From: Cordyceps javanica | Lineage: Eukaryota; Ascomycota; Sordariomycetes; Hypocreales; Cordycipitaceae | Assembly: GCA_036850795.1 (NCBI GenBank) | Contig: JAAECO010000004.1 | Coordinates: forward strand, 6,510,001-6,574,000 | Direction: 5' to 3' | DNA length: 64,000 bases | Part shown: piece by piece, positions 1 through 11,277 of the stretch | Position numbering within the stretch: position 1 is the stretch's first letter | Layout of the letters: each line of letters begins with the position of its first letter | Program-made: the position numbers and the translations under genes | The notes under the pieces: generated by a model | Databases searched by the model: none | Told to the model about the DNA's origin: nothing | Seen by the model: only the letters and a program-made list of their open reading frames with translations

Positions 1-2085
1 GCGACATCGTCAACGCCAGCGTGTTGCTCCGGGTCCGCTTCCTTGGCAATCTCAATGGCTTCTTCAGCAGTCTCAACCTGAGCGACTTCGAGGGCAGCTT
101 CCTCGAGAGCCTCAGGCTCTTCATGAGTCAGAAGTTTGTCCTCGGCAGAACGCTCAACACTGTCCTCAGTAGTGGGCTCTTCCTCATGATGGATAGATTC
201 AGATTCCTCGATATGTTCAGCGGGAACTGTCTCGTGCTCCTCTTCAACTTTGGGGTGGGTATCTTCAACACTTTCAGGCTCCTCTGCGTGCTTCTCTGCA
301 TGCTCCTCTACGTGCTCCTCTGCGTGCTCCTCTGCGTGCTCCTCCGCGTGGTCCTTCGCAGTCTCCTTCGCAGTCTCTTCCGCAGGCTCCGCGACAAGCT
401 CCTCGGCAGTCTTCTGCTCAGCTTCGAGTCTGATCTCGGGCTCAGCTTCCTTAGCTGGCGCGACTTCGGTTGTGTCCACAGCCTCAGGCGCGGTCTCAGC
501 CTTGAGTCCGGTCTCGTGCTCGGAGTCTGGTTCGGGCTCGGTTTCGGGCTCAGCACTCATTTCTTGCACAGCCGCTGGTTTGTCCTTCGATTCATGGGTT
601 TCGAAATCTTGGGGCTTGTCGGCCACCTCGGACACACTCGAGTCCGAAGCCACCTTGGAAGCAATAGCCGCAGCACCAGCGGCTGCGGCAGTAGCAGCAG
701 CTGCAGGTATAGTGGCCGCTTTGGCCACGGAGGGTGCCGTCTTGGTGGTCGGAGGCTTGGTAGTAGCCTTCTCGGCCCGAGAAGTAGCTTCTCTAGAGCG
801 GGCAGCAGAAGTGGCGCGGTTAGGTACGGGGCTTTTAGCCGGACGCTTCATGTTTTCGGCTCCAACATTCGAAAGCCGGCCCGTTGTCTTCTTCGGGGGG
901 GGTGTAGGAGCACCCTTTTCTGTCGTCTTGCTCGATGACGCTGCAGTAGGTCGCATCATCCGTGCAAGGAAGCCCTCGTCAACATGGCTCTGTCTTTTGG
1001 TAGAGGTTGGCTCTTGTTGGAGTTTGTTGGCGGAAGGGACTCCGAGGCTTGGTCGTTGACGACTCGCGACAGAATTCTGACGCTTCACGGGCTTTGACGT
1101 AGTAGAAGCGCCAACAGCATGCGCGCTAGCGGACTGGGGAAGAGTTGAGTGTCGACCTGCTCCGCCCTTGTGAGCGGAAGAGGCTGTCGGAGCCATCAGC
1201 GACGAAGGCAGGTTGACTGGCTTCGTAGGAGACTTCGGCTTGGGTTTCACGAAGCCTGTGTCATTTGCGCCGGTCTTGACAGGAGCTGGTTTCTTGGTAA
1301 CAGCGGTGCCCCCTGTGGCCCTTGTCGGGGCAATGGGTTTGGTGACCGGTCGCTTCGCAAGCTCCGCCTTTGGAGCCGCAGGCTTTGTAGCTGTTTTAGG
1401 AGCTATGTTACCGGAACGCGAGGCTGCAGGATTGGCCGGAGTTGCGTCCTTGGACTTTGCCGGTGAGCTAGCTACCGTTTCGGGGGTGTCGCTTGGCTGC
1501 TCGGTAGCAATCTCGGCAGCATCTGGAGCCTCTGGGATAGACTCGGCGGCCGGATTTCTGACAGAGTCGTCGTGGGTCGACATTTTGCTTCTGGTGCGGT
1601 AGAGGCTTGGCTCTGTGTCGTTGCTGAGACGTCTTCGTGACACGCTGGAATCGCCGCTCTGCTCTCTTTTCAGTCCGATGCGGCCGTCCTTTTCCACGGC
1701 AACAAAGCTGGTTCTGATTTTTGAAAGAGGTCTGGGGCCTTCAGAAGTAACCGAGGCAGCTATTGAAGAAATCGCGTGTTAGCGAAAGACACATGAGCGA
1801 GACAAGGTTTGGTAGCGCCGCAAGCCAGCAGCCGTCTGTCTCTACGCTACAACCGGACCAGCAACAAGACGTCACCGCGGCACCGACGGCACCATGAGGC
1901 AACTGTACCTGTCGCAGGTAGCAGACGGATGCTGGACAGAGAGCAGGTGCTGCTTGCGTGGGCGGCCAAAAGGGTGGTGGTGATGCTGGGGTTGAGCCAC
2001 CTGTTGGAGAGCGTCTTCTGCTATCTGGCGGGCTGGTGTCGCCTTTGCTTTCAAACATGGCACGCAGGTTCTTGACCTGGCTCAT
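1..2085 (-). CDS. Conserved low-complexity Ala/Pro/Lys/Glu-rich fungal protein (3' end beyond window)
   Basis: Two exons are read on the minus strand: exon 1 2085-2001 and exon 2 1759-1, giving at least 614 residues with the C-terminus outside the window. Exon 1 begins MSQVKNLRAMFESKGD and exon 2 continues PRPLSKIRTSFVAVEKDG. From memory these blocks are shared by a family of Pezizomycotina proteins, sometimes labelled mucin-like or surface protein without experimental support. The intron acceptor has a CTAAC branch site 18 nt upstream; the phase-1 donor is GTGGCT, which is unusual. A GFLARMMRPT block sits mid-protein. The rest is disordered, with Lys/Pro/Ala-rich stretches, then an acidic Glu-rich tail carrying EEHA-type tetrapeptide repeats at about residues 495-520 (nt 285-358). 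No signal peptide, membrane span or enzyme domain is visible, so the function is unknown. Frame continuity from 1583 down to base 1 is firm; the exon 1 junction is less so. Confidence 0.8.
285..358 (-). repeat. Tandem 12-bp repeat encoding EEHA units
   Basis: On the minus strand the 12-base unit GAGGAGCACGCA recurs about six times with point changes, encoding EEHA/EEHV/EKHA units inside the acidic C-terminal part of the low-complexity protein. Such a repeat can expand and contract, so its copy number may vary between strains. Confidence 0.75.
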
Positions 2086-3790
2086 GACGACGGTGGAGGC
2101 GGTGTCCTCGCAGGGACCCGCGAATTGAATGCCAAAGGAGGCGCGATGGTGTCTATCCGGTATGCGGCAGGTATTTGTGTTGTCTTTTGGGGGGTGGGCA
2201 CAGGTAGGGAGGTGAGGGGGAAGAGTGGTGACGGCGACACCAGTAAATGGTCGGATTCAGTGAATAGAGTTTGAGCCTACCGAAAGAAAGATGGACAGAT
2301 GACAGAAGAGGGTTCTCCGAGTTCCTGGCAAGGGGATGCTTGGACGGCCAGCAGTGTGTGTGGGAGCGGTTTTGGAGTTGGTCAGGTATGGCGCGGCGAG
2401 ATGGAGGCCGGTGGATGCAGGAGGCTGCAGGCTTGGTACCAGTAGGCAGTCGATATGATGGAATGGATACAAGGTGGCGCGCCTTGACGCGGGTCAAGGC
2501 ACGACAGGCACCAGGCCAAAAAAAAAAATCAGGGGTCGTTCAGTTGAGGCACCGGAGGCAACAGAGCCCAACTCAATAGGCTGATGGCAGGGATCTTGGT
2601 TTGGCCCAGCAGCTCCGTGAGGTAATTGGTCTTAGCTGGGGCAGAAATTAACGTCGAGAAGAGAGCTCTACGAACTGGTACCTGGAGAGAGGCACAAAGA
2701 AGAATACTTACGTGTTCGGTATTATTAGTATAAATAAAACAAGCTTGACAATGCGCACCCTCTCCAGTCCTTTAATAGGTAGGTACTGAGTAATAAAGCT
2801 TGAACGGGGAACAATGAACAATGCCATGTGTGTAATTAGGTACAAGTACCTCACGCAGCGGAGGAGCATGCATGGGGTACAAAGGTACGACAGATTGCAG
2901 TGTTTTTTGTGCCACGCTACATGTACCCAAGTATTTACCACCTGGTAAGTAAACCACCCATCAACTTATCCCATCTCTTACTCTGTACTCTGAACTCCGT
3001 ACATTCCATTCGTTTGCTTCAACATCCTCCTCCCCTTCGTGCCCTTTTCTCTCATCTCCATACTCGTCTCGGTCTCCATCTCCATCACCTTTCCATGACT
3101 TTCTCCATTGCCACCTCTCCAGCAATTCTTCCACCGCACTCGTCAAAATCACTCCACTTGACCCTCCGTTTCCCCGGCGCCCGCATGCCACGGCCGCCAT
3201 GCGACTTGGTCTTGTTTCCAAGGCCATCCACCGCCCAATGCCCGATGTCTCGCAATTTAACCGGCCCTCCACTTGGTTTAACAACGAGGCTGGCTGGCTG
3301 GCATACCGTCGCAATCCCCAGCTTTCGGCACTAGTCTTCACATCGATGTGTGTCCATTGAGTATGTGCTGAGGTGGACGTGCCGGCCGGAAGCAAATATC
3401 GAATCTCAATGGCAATCGCCAAACTACGTGGCGCTCTGGCCGCCGCTCAAATGCGTTCCATGGGCCACTGTTTCGCGACCAGACACCCGAAACGCCCTCT
3501 GGCTGCTTCGGTTCCCCCAGCGATGCTACCCCGAGTTAGCTCGCCGCCACATCGCGATCCCGGCTTCCATTCCCCCTACCGCGAGGGCGCGCACCGCCCC
3601 ATGCGCGATCCCCCATCGGCGACATGTCATGCAGTTTGATGCTTGTTGACGGCACTCCTCCTTCTTTCATGCCTACCCGTCCAAACACGCGCCCTGGGTG
3701 TCCAACGGCTAGTGCGTACACCGAGGCCAGGACAAGCCTGTCTCCATCATTAGCCACCGAGTTCGTCATTCTGCAGCGCCGTCTCTGAAC
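2086..3790. other. Intergenic region, no supported gene
   Basis: This holds the promoter of the low-complexity gene and the 3' flank of the RTA1-like gene. Several open frames of 80-150 codons exist here on both strands (for example 2961-3422 minus and 3373-3639 plus), but none shows a recognisable domain or signal peptide. The part from 3340 to 3660 is distinctly more GC-rich than its surroundings, so an unrecognised short gene cannot be excluded. A GTACTCCGTAC-like word lies at 2994-3002. Confidence 0.5.
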
Positions 3791-4648
3791 TTACACGCCT
3801 TCGAGAGCAATGAACAATGCCTCGTCCCGCACTAGCTTGCCGCTGTAACCCTGATTGAGCTCAACAAGCCTGTAGATGCAGCGGATGGTGATGAGGAAAA
3901 TCGCAGTCCAAAGAAACCCAAAAAACTGCTTCAATTTTGGACTCATCCGCCTCTCCCGCCCCAACGATGTGGCATATCGATACATGTAGTCCATCATGAG
4001 ACCGCAAAAGATGCAGATGGTCAGAACTTGCAAGGCCAGCCCAGCCAGCGCCACATTAATTCCTGCTGCGCTTGTGCCCTGCGAGCTGGTTGTCAATGCG
4101 CCGCCTACAGCTTGAATAATTAGAGATGTCAGGTCTATTGGGATGAAGAACCAGTATAGAATTTTTGGTCGCACACGCGATAGCTCGGGGGCCAACTCTT
4201 CTATCGTATTTGCAAGAGTCACGTAGATGGCGGCGCAGAGGTAGACCGGCAGAGAAGTAACACAAACTACGGTCAGCCACTATTAGCATGAGTTTGACAG
4301 GCATGAACGGATAGTTGTCAAAATCTCACTGATCTGCAGCATAAACGCTGAGAACCGGAAAGGGTTGTAGTAAAGCAGAATTCTCCCAATGTATCCGAGG
4401 ATGCCAGAGGTACAGCCAAGCGCCACTGACGTCGCGAAGAACCAAGTCTTGAACCTAAAGCCCTGGTATATATGAATCATCCCGGCCAACGCGAATAGGG
4501 CAACAAATGCGCTATTTGCCGCGAGACTGGGCCTGTATTGGTACACGGAGTACACAAGCGGGCATAGTTCCAGCGTGCAGTTGCCTTCGGGACCGAACAC
4601 AACAACGTACGGTGGAAGCGAGGGCCCTGAAGATGAGTTTGAAGCCAT
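3791..4648 (-). CDS. RTA1-like seven-transmembrane protein
   Basis: Two exons, 4648-4330 and 4266-3791, encode 264 residues. The family (RTA1-like, including yeast Rta1, Rsb1 and Pug1) consists of fungal seven-helix membrane proteins linked to lipid export and resistance to lipid-active compounds. The translation shows successive hydrophobic helices. Family-like features are the N-terminal YVVVFGPEGNCTLELCPLVY, the GYIGRILLYYNPFRFSAF helix, a conserved ICVTSLPVYLCAAIYVTLA segment formed exactly across the splice junction, RPKILYWFFIPIDLTSLIIQ and a final helix ending before Arg-rich and acidic residues. The intron has a GTGAGA donor in phase 1 and a GTAG acceptor behind a GCTGAC branch-like site. 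The start at 4648 is chosen because N-terminal residues of this family are short and extracellular. The length is slightly below the usual 280-350. The substrate cannot be predicted. Confidence 0.9.
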
Positions 4649-6763
4649 CCTTGGTCGTCGGATTTTCACAGCAGAAACGAGTGATTGAATTAATTTCTCT
4701 TGATTGTCGCTTGCGGATACAGAGACAAGAAAAAGGTGCGGTGCTCTTAGTATATATAAGTCGGTTGTCCCACCACATTCCCCGACAGCATTACCGGTAC
4801 TTTGGCCGCACCCAACACAAGACCATGGGAAGTTTTGAGAATAGATTGCTATGGCCGTATTTTCCGAACATTTTTCTACATTCGTACCCTGCTTTCGAGA
4901 GGGTACAGGTGGCGTCGGATTCAACACGATGTGCGCGACGTCAGCCTTAGCGCAGCCTTAAATGATGGATTGGCCATTGCAATTACGTAGCCACCGAGCT
5001 TGGCGGTAAATACCCTCGTCATCTGCAGTTTGATACAATCAGGCAACGATCAAATCGAGGAAATGGACTATCTATACAGCACAGAGAGGCTTGGAGAGGA
5101 GCGTTTTCCAAGCGAGTGCAGCAGATGACTTCGAAACGCCAACACGTTATGGGTATTCTACGCACCTTTCAACTTTTACGAAGCAGCCAATGGAGCAAGC
5201 CTATCGCTTTTGACTGTGTGATGGCCTGATTTTGGAAGTGATAGGGTAAGAAACTTAGCTCGTCATATACTGCTCGGCGACTGCCGAACACAGTATGGAG
5301 GCGCAGTTTATTTCAGAAGCGACATTTGTTTCCATGCGGTCTTGTCTCTACACGGAAGAACGCTTCTGGAAATAAAGGCGTAGGCGCGTCTGTAAATAGT
5401 TCCCTTTCAACTTGCCAACAGGCATGATTGACAATTAGCCAAAAATATAGATGATAACTAACAATACCGGCGTCCAACTAATACACGGATAGTCGGCATG
5501 TTGGCCAAACCAGACGAGCCAGTTCTACCTGGTCCAACCTAGTCATATTCTACCCAGAATAGAATACAAGATTTCATTAACATAAGGTCATTCTTACTAA
5601 CTGTTTTGTTCTGCCTTTCACGGGGGAAATTACGCAGAATTGCTTTGCTAGGCTCAAGAGCTCGTCCGTTCTCAGCCGCTTCCTATAGATACTTATCGCC
5701 GAAAGATTGCTGAAACGTAATCACCATCATACACGGCTACTATAAGTGATTAAATTTCACGAGGTTCTCTCCCAATTTTTCGTTGAAAAATCAAGTGGTC
5801 GATACAAGGCCGCAGCCCTCGAAATCGAAGTCGTAGAACGGGGCGAAGAGTAGCCAATTGAGCAGAGTAAACAATGGCCAAGTACAAATTTGCGGAAAGC
5901 TTTCCTCCAGTCCTGCTACCTGGTTGAATTATGTGCGCATTCAAAATGCCTTCCGAGCAACGTGCTCTCGAAAACTGGGTTTCAACATGGTTTCGTGCTT
6001 CTGGCAAACTCGAACGTTGCTAGCGCGGGTGATACGGTTCTTGTATGCTTGTATCTATCACAAGCAATTCGGTCCAGGTTCCCTAAGTTTAAATTTTTGA
6101 CAAAGTGTGAATATGCACCTAAATCAATTTTGTGGATTGAAACCTGGCTCTCCGAGGACTGCCACTTAGTTTAGGGTAGGATGTTGCCCAACATGAGAAG
6201 CTCACCCTAATCCTGCGGGCCCGGCACCGGCAGCACCAAATGCAGAGCGCAGAGCGCCGAGGGGTTCTTTTTTATCTTGGTCGTGGTTGACGAAATTTCA
6301 ATAGAGACCTGCATATATGATGGTTCCACCCATTGAAGTATGCAAATTGAGATTCACATCGATGAACGCTTCTTCCAGATCAACGGTTTCTATTTTCGTC
6401 ACAGGGACTCATCCGCTGCGGAATGGCTAGCTGAAAAAGGCAGGCGAAGCTACGTTCCACCACAGCCAGACGGCACAATGGCGCATGCACCATGGGCAAT
6501 TAATATAAAGACAGATGAGAAGCAAATTCGAGTACGGCATGCACATCATCTAAATAAATGAAGATGATTATCCTGCATGCTTCGTCTCCCGCAAGCTGAA
6601 AGCTTACCTAATAAACTGCGACAGGGTCCTGCTCCACAGCCGGATCCGAGGTCGGCAGCCGAGGGAATTGCAAATGGTGACATTTTTCTGGAAGGCCCCC
6701 CCCCCAAACTCTTGTCTGTTTGCTCAATCGCTTTCAATTCATTTGGTCAATTGAACAGCAGCC
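4649..6763. other. Long intergenic spacer, no supported gene
   Basis: About 2.1 kb lies between the divergently oriented RTA1-like gene and the lysine biosynthetic gene. Apart from the TATA box at 4751 and short pyrimidine tracts, I find no domain, tRNA or transposon terminus. The middle part (5400-6150) is fairly AT-rich with scattered short open frames that lack codon-usage or motif support. Confidence 0.5.
4751..4758 (-). promoter_or_regulatory. TATA box of the RTA1-like gene
   Basis: An eight-base run TATATATA lies 103 bp upstream of the start codon at 4648, a normal TATA-to-ATG distance for an inducible fungal gene. Confidence 0.5.
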
Positions 6764-7953
6764 ATGTCTCTTCGCACTCTCCGCATCGGTACGAAGATAT
6801 TCCAACCAAGCCATCCCCCCCCTTTCTCTCGTACAGCCTTTGGCTGCTGCCAGACAGATAGACGTCCAGCGCTAACCAACCTTTGCCCTCTACAGGCCTC
6901 ATCCCCGGCGACGGCATCGGCAAGGAGGTCATCCCCGCCGGCCGGCGCGTGCTCGAGGCGCTGCCCGCGGCGCTGAAGCTCAAGTTCGACTTTGTCAACC
7001 TGCAGGCGGGCTTCGAGACGTTTGAGCAGACGGGCACGGCGCTGCCGGACGCGACCGTCGACACGCTGCGCGGCGAGTGCCAGGGCGCGCTCTTTGGCGC
7101 CGTCTCGTCGCCCACGCACGCCGTCAAGGGCTACTCGTCGCCCATTGTCGCCCTGCGCAAGCGGCTCGACCTCTACGCCAACGTGCGGCCCGTCAAGACG
7201 GTGCGCACCGCGGCCAAGCCCATCGACATGGTCATTGTCCGCGAGAACACCGAGGACCTCTACGTCAAGCAGGAGACGACACGCCAGACGCCCGAGGGCC
7301 GCGTCGCCGAGGCCATCAAGCGCATCTCGGAGCGCGCCACGTTTCGCATCGCCACCATGGCCGGCGACATTGCCGTCCGCCGGCAGCGGCTGCGCGAGGT
7401 CGGCGGCGCCGGCGCCGGCAGCAGCATCCACCAGAAGCCCGTCGTGACCATCACGCACAAGTCCAACGTGCTGTCGCAGACGGACGGCCTGTTCCGCGAG
7501 GTCTCCAAGAAGGCGCTCGCGGACCCGCGCTTCGCGTCCGTCGCCGTCGAGGAGCAGATTGTCGACTCCATGGTGTACAAGCTGTTCCGGCAGCCCGAGG
7601 ACTACGACGTCATCGTCGCGCCCAACCTGTACGGCGACATCCTGTCCGACGGCGCCGCCGCCCTCGTCGGCTCGCTCGGCCTCGTGCCCAGCGCAAACGT
7701 CGGCGAGGGCTTCGCCATCGGCGAGCCCTGCCACGGCAGCGCCCCGGACATCATGGGCCGCGGCGTCGCCAACCCCATCGCCACCATCCGCAGCGCCGCC
7801 CTCATGCTCGAGTTCCTCGAGGAGCCCGAGGCCGCCGCCGCCATCTACGCCGCCGTCGACGCCAACCTCGAGGAGGGCAAGCTGCTGAGCCCGGACCTCG
7901 GCGGCACCGCCACCACCGAGCAGGTTGTCGAGGATATCCTTCGCAGACTATAG
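6764..7953 (+). CDS. LYS12: Homoisocitrate dehydrogenase (lysine biosynthesis, alpha-aminoadipate pathway)
   Basis: Exon 1 is only 25 nt (6764-6788, MSLRTLRI plus one base) and exon 2 is 6896-7953, giving 360 residues. The enzyme oxidatively decarboxylates homoisocitrate to 2-oxoadipate with NAD+, normally in mitochondria. LIPGDGIGKEV follows the splice site; RENTEDLY is at about residues 123-130, VTITHKSNVLSQTDGLFRE near 192, VAPNLYGDILSDGAAALVGS near 250 and HGSAPDIMG near 288. RENTEDLY followed by a conserved QE, together with NEQ/EEQIVDSMVYKLFR, resembles yeast Lys12 rather than isopropylmalate or isocitrate dehydrogenases. The 107-nt intron has a GCTAACC branch site. Exon 2 is extremely rich in G/C at third positions, suggesting high expression. 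No classical mitochondrial presequence is obvious in the short N-terminus. Confidence 0.95.
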
Positions 7954-8372
7954 TTTGGGTGGCCTTAATGTAGCCGTTCTGTATCAAGATTTTCTAAGAC
8001 CTTGGAAAAAAGGTCAATAAAAAGTGATCAAACTTGTGGTCCAGGTACAAGATGGTTCCCTGTGGTATCGATTCGAAACGCGGTAAATCACTATATATAA
8101 TGCTCTGTCTATTGTAGTTCAATGTGCCACAATATCCGACTCTAAATCTCGTTTTCTGTTGCTCCGAAGTACCGTAACATAAAGTACAAATTCAACTTTT
8201 TGGACTAGAGAAGAGTTATTTCTGTAAATCGTGCAAAATTCTTGTTCCCTCTTTTTTTTTATACAAGCCAGCGCCATAGTGGTACACTTGAGAAAGATGA
8301 CACTCCCTTGGTTGTTTCTGGAGCACCATCTTCCCAATTTCCAATTACAAAATTTTCATCTTCTTGAATAGA
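7954..8372. other. Convergent 3' flanks, no gene
   Basis: This 419-bp AT-rich spacer separates the stop codons of LYS12 and the convergent elongation factor gene. It contains AATAAA-like words near 8017 and a poly(T) run near 8250, and nothing else that I recognise. Confidence 0.6.
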
Positions 8373-10862
8373 TTATTTCGAGCGCTTGGCCTCGAGCTCC
8401 GCCTCGTGCTTGGCGACGAGCTCCTTCTGCAGGTGAGGCGGCGCGGCGGCGTAGTGGCTAAACTCCATGCTGAACTCGCCCTTGCCCTGGGTGGCGGCGC
8501 GTAGCTGGGAGCTGAAGCCGAACATGGCGTTGAGACTGCAGTCGCAGGTGAGGGTGAAGTCCTCGGTACCAATGTCCGTGTCGTGGACGACGGCGCCGCG
8601 CTTGTTCATGAGCATGAGGATGGCGCCCTGGAACTCGTTGGGGGCGGTGATGGTCGTCTTCATCAGGGGTTCGAGGACCTGCCCGCCGGCTTCAGGGAAG
8701 GTCTTGCGGAAGGCCATCTGCGTGGCCAGGCTGAAAGCGTGGTCCGAAGAATCGGTGACGTGGGTCGCGCCGTCGTTGATGATCATCTTGGCGCCGATGA
8801 CGCGGTGGCCCAGGAGCGGGCCCTTGTCCGTCGCCAGCTCGAAACCCTTGGCGCACGCCGTCAAGAACTTGTCGGGGATGGTGCCGCCGACGACCTGGCT
8901 CTCGTAAAAGTTGGCGCTGGGGTCGTCATTGGGCTCAATGTAGCCGACGACGCGCGCGTAGTCGCCAGGGCCGCCAGACTGGCGCTTGAAGAGGAAGTCA
9001 AAATCAGCGTGGCGCGAGATGGTCTCGCGGTAGGCGACACGGGGCTGGCCAGTCACACATTCAGTCTTGTACTCGCGCCTGAGACGCTCGACGTACACTT
9101 CCAGGTGAAGCTCGCCCATGCCGGAGATGATGGTCTCCTCGCTCTCCGCGTCGACGTGGACACGGAATGTCGGATCCTCGCGCTGGAAGCGGTTCATGGC
9201 TTTCGAGAAGTTGTCGGCATCGGTGGTGCGCTTAGGCTTGATGGACAGAGACATGACGGCATCGGGGACGAACATGGAGGACATGGTGTATGGCAGGCCA
9301 CCATCGGTGAAGGTATCGCCCGAGGCGCAGTCGACGCCAAAGACGGCGCAAATCTCACCCGCGCCAACCTCGTTGACATCCTCCATTTCGTTGGAGTGCA
9401 TGCGGACGATGCGGGGGATGCGAACCTTCTTGTCGGTGCGGCTGTTGAAGAGGTAGGACCCCTTGTTGAGCGTGCCCTGGTAGACGCGGATGTAGGTGAG
9501 CTGGCCGTAGTTGTTCTCCTCGAGCTTGAAGGCGAGACCGACGAAAGGGAGCGAGTTGTAGGGAACGAGCTTGACCGTCTTTTCGTTTTGCAGCTTGTCG
9601 AGCGCCGTATTCTCGATCTGGGCCGGGTTGGGCAGGTAGTCGCAGACGGCGTCGAGCATGGGCTGGACGGCCTTGTCGGCGAGGGCGGAGCCCATGAGAA
9701 CGGGAGAGAACTTGCGGGCAATGGTGGCGCGGCGGATGGCACCCTTGATCTGGGCAATGGTGGGCTCCTGCTCGTCGAGGAAGATTTCAGCCATTTCGTC
9801 GTCGACGTCAGCGAGCTTCTCAATCAGGATCTGGCGCTTCTCCTCGACGAGGTCCTGGAGGTTGGCGGGGATCTTGTCCTCGATGCGAATCTTGGTGCCA
9901 CGGGGCGCTTCAAAGTACATGGCCTTGCGCTCAATCAGGTCGACGATGCCCTCGAACTCGTCCTCGGCGCCAATGGGGATCTGGATGGCGGCGGCGGGCA
10001 TCTTGAGCTTGGTGTTGATCTGCTCGACGGCCTTCCAGGGGTTGGCACCCATGCGGTCCATCTTGTTGACAAAGGAGATGCGGGGGACGTCGTAGCGCTT
10101 CATCTGACGGTCGACGGTGATGGTCTGCGACTGGACGCCGCTGACGGCGCACAGGATCATGACGGCACCGTCGAGAACGCGCAGAGCACGCTCGACCTCA
10201 ATGGTAAAGTCGATATGGCCAGGAGTGTCAATCAGGTTGAAGTGGTACGTCTCCTCCTTTCCGTCTTCCGTCTTTTTCCAGTCGCAAAAGGTCGCGGCAG
10301 ACTGGATCGTGATGCCCTTTTCTCGCTCAAGGTCCATAGAGTCCATTTTTGCGCCGACAGAGTCCTTGCCGCGGACTTCGTGGATCGCCTTGATTCGGCC
10401 GGTGTAGAAGAGAACGCGCTCGGTGACTGTCGTCTTTCCGGAGTCAATGTGCGCCTAGATATGATGTTAGAGCCAAGGCACGCGGTATTTGGGGGTGTCT
10501 TCGGGCACGTACGGCGATGCCAATATTGCGTACGCGGGAGAGGCGAGCAGCCTCCTCGGGGGACATGTTGGCGGCGACGTATTCGGGGGTAAGACTGGCA
10601 GCATCTTCCTGCGCCTTCTTCAGCCTGTACAATTGAGTCGTGTCAGCCATAAAATCTGGGCCAAATGCACGCACGTTGAGTCCAAGGGGCCAACAACTCA
10701 CGCATCCTGCGCCGCGGCGTGCTTGGTGCTGGTCTGGCTGAATGCGCGCCGGGCGGGAAAGGGCGCTATAGCGACCTTGAAGTCACGAAAGCCGGCCGAG
10801 GATCTCGAAGAATCCGAAATCAGACGGCAGTTAAGCCACCTGACGGAGTTGAGGACCCTCAT
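8373..10862 (-). CDS. MEF1: Mitochondrial elongation factor G1
   Basis: Three exons, 10862-10702, 10624-10513 and 10454-8373, encode 784 residues. The protein is the translocase GTPase of mitochondrial ribosomes. The first 45 residues (MRVLNSVRWLNCRLISD, later FPARRAFSQTS) are basic, serine-rich and lack acidic clusters, as in a mitochondrial presequence with a typical RRAFSQ cleavage region. The GTPase core shows NIGIAAHIDSGKTT split by intron 2 in phase 0, DLEREKGITIQ near 130, DTPGHIDFT near 167 and NKMDRMGA near 220. Domains II-V follow with GMGELHLEVYVERLRREY and FMLMNKRG-like features, ending in an ELEAKRSK tail. Intron 1 has a GTGAGT donor and TTGTACAG acceptor. An in-frame ATG at 10913 would add 17 residues; 10862 is preferred because the presequence then starts immediately. 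Length and motifs match fungal Mef1 well. Confidence 0.95.
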
Positions 10863-11277
10863 GTTGCCAGACTGTCGGCAACAAAAATGATTGTCGTGGT
10901 TGACAGCAAGCAACTAGTTAGTGCCGGGTCCCTGGAAACTTTTTTTCTGCCAGGGGCATCATCATCGGCCCTGCACGTGCTAGCGTGGCAGAGCAGTGAG
11001 TGAGGAACAGCAATCATTTATTGCAAGTAATAAAGTTTTATTACAATAATTGAAGAGTGTTTAGTAAAAGTAATAATTTTGTAGGGGTATTCATGACGCT
11101 AGTTGATATTTATTCATCTCTGTATGCAAATCTATAATATGAAATATGAACGAATATTTCGACACAGAAAAATTCGACGCCAGCATGTTCGGAAGCTAGC
11201 CCAGCGACGAGCCGGCTCGTATAGAAACAATATTCAGTGTATAAGGTAGCAAGGGCGGTAAAAGTAAGGGCAGTCCC
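10863..11277. other. Intergenic, AT-rich 3' flank plus MEF1 promoter
   Basis: The first part is the MEF1 upstream region. From about 10990 to 11170 the sequence becomes strongly AT-rich with TAATAAA-type words. This likely includes the 3' untranslated region of the aspartic protease gene. No gene seen. Confidence 0.55.

Noticed and set aside
21..1059. Long plus-strand open frames rich in Leu, Ser and Ala
   Set aside because: They mirror the Glu/Lys/Pro/Ala-rich minus-strand protein, whose exon 2 continues cleanly from conserved exon 1.
2961..3422. 153-codon minus-strand frame as a gene
   Set aside because: Low-complexity Gly/Asp/Glu end, no domain, no signal peptide and no convincing splice context; left as intergenic.
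6739..7734. 331-codon minus-strand frame
   Set aside because: Antisense of homoisocitrate dehydrogenase with complementary codon bias.
8583..10592. 669-codon plus-strand open frame
   Set aside because: It is the antisense of the MEF1 exon; the minus strand encodes all elongation factor G motifs. GC-rich third positions open the opposite frame.
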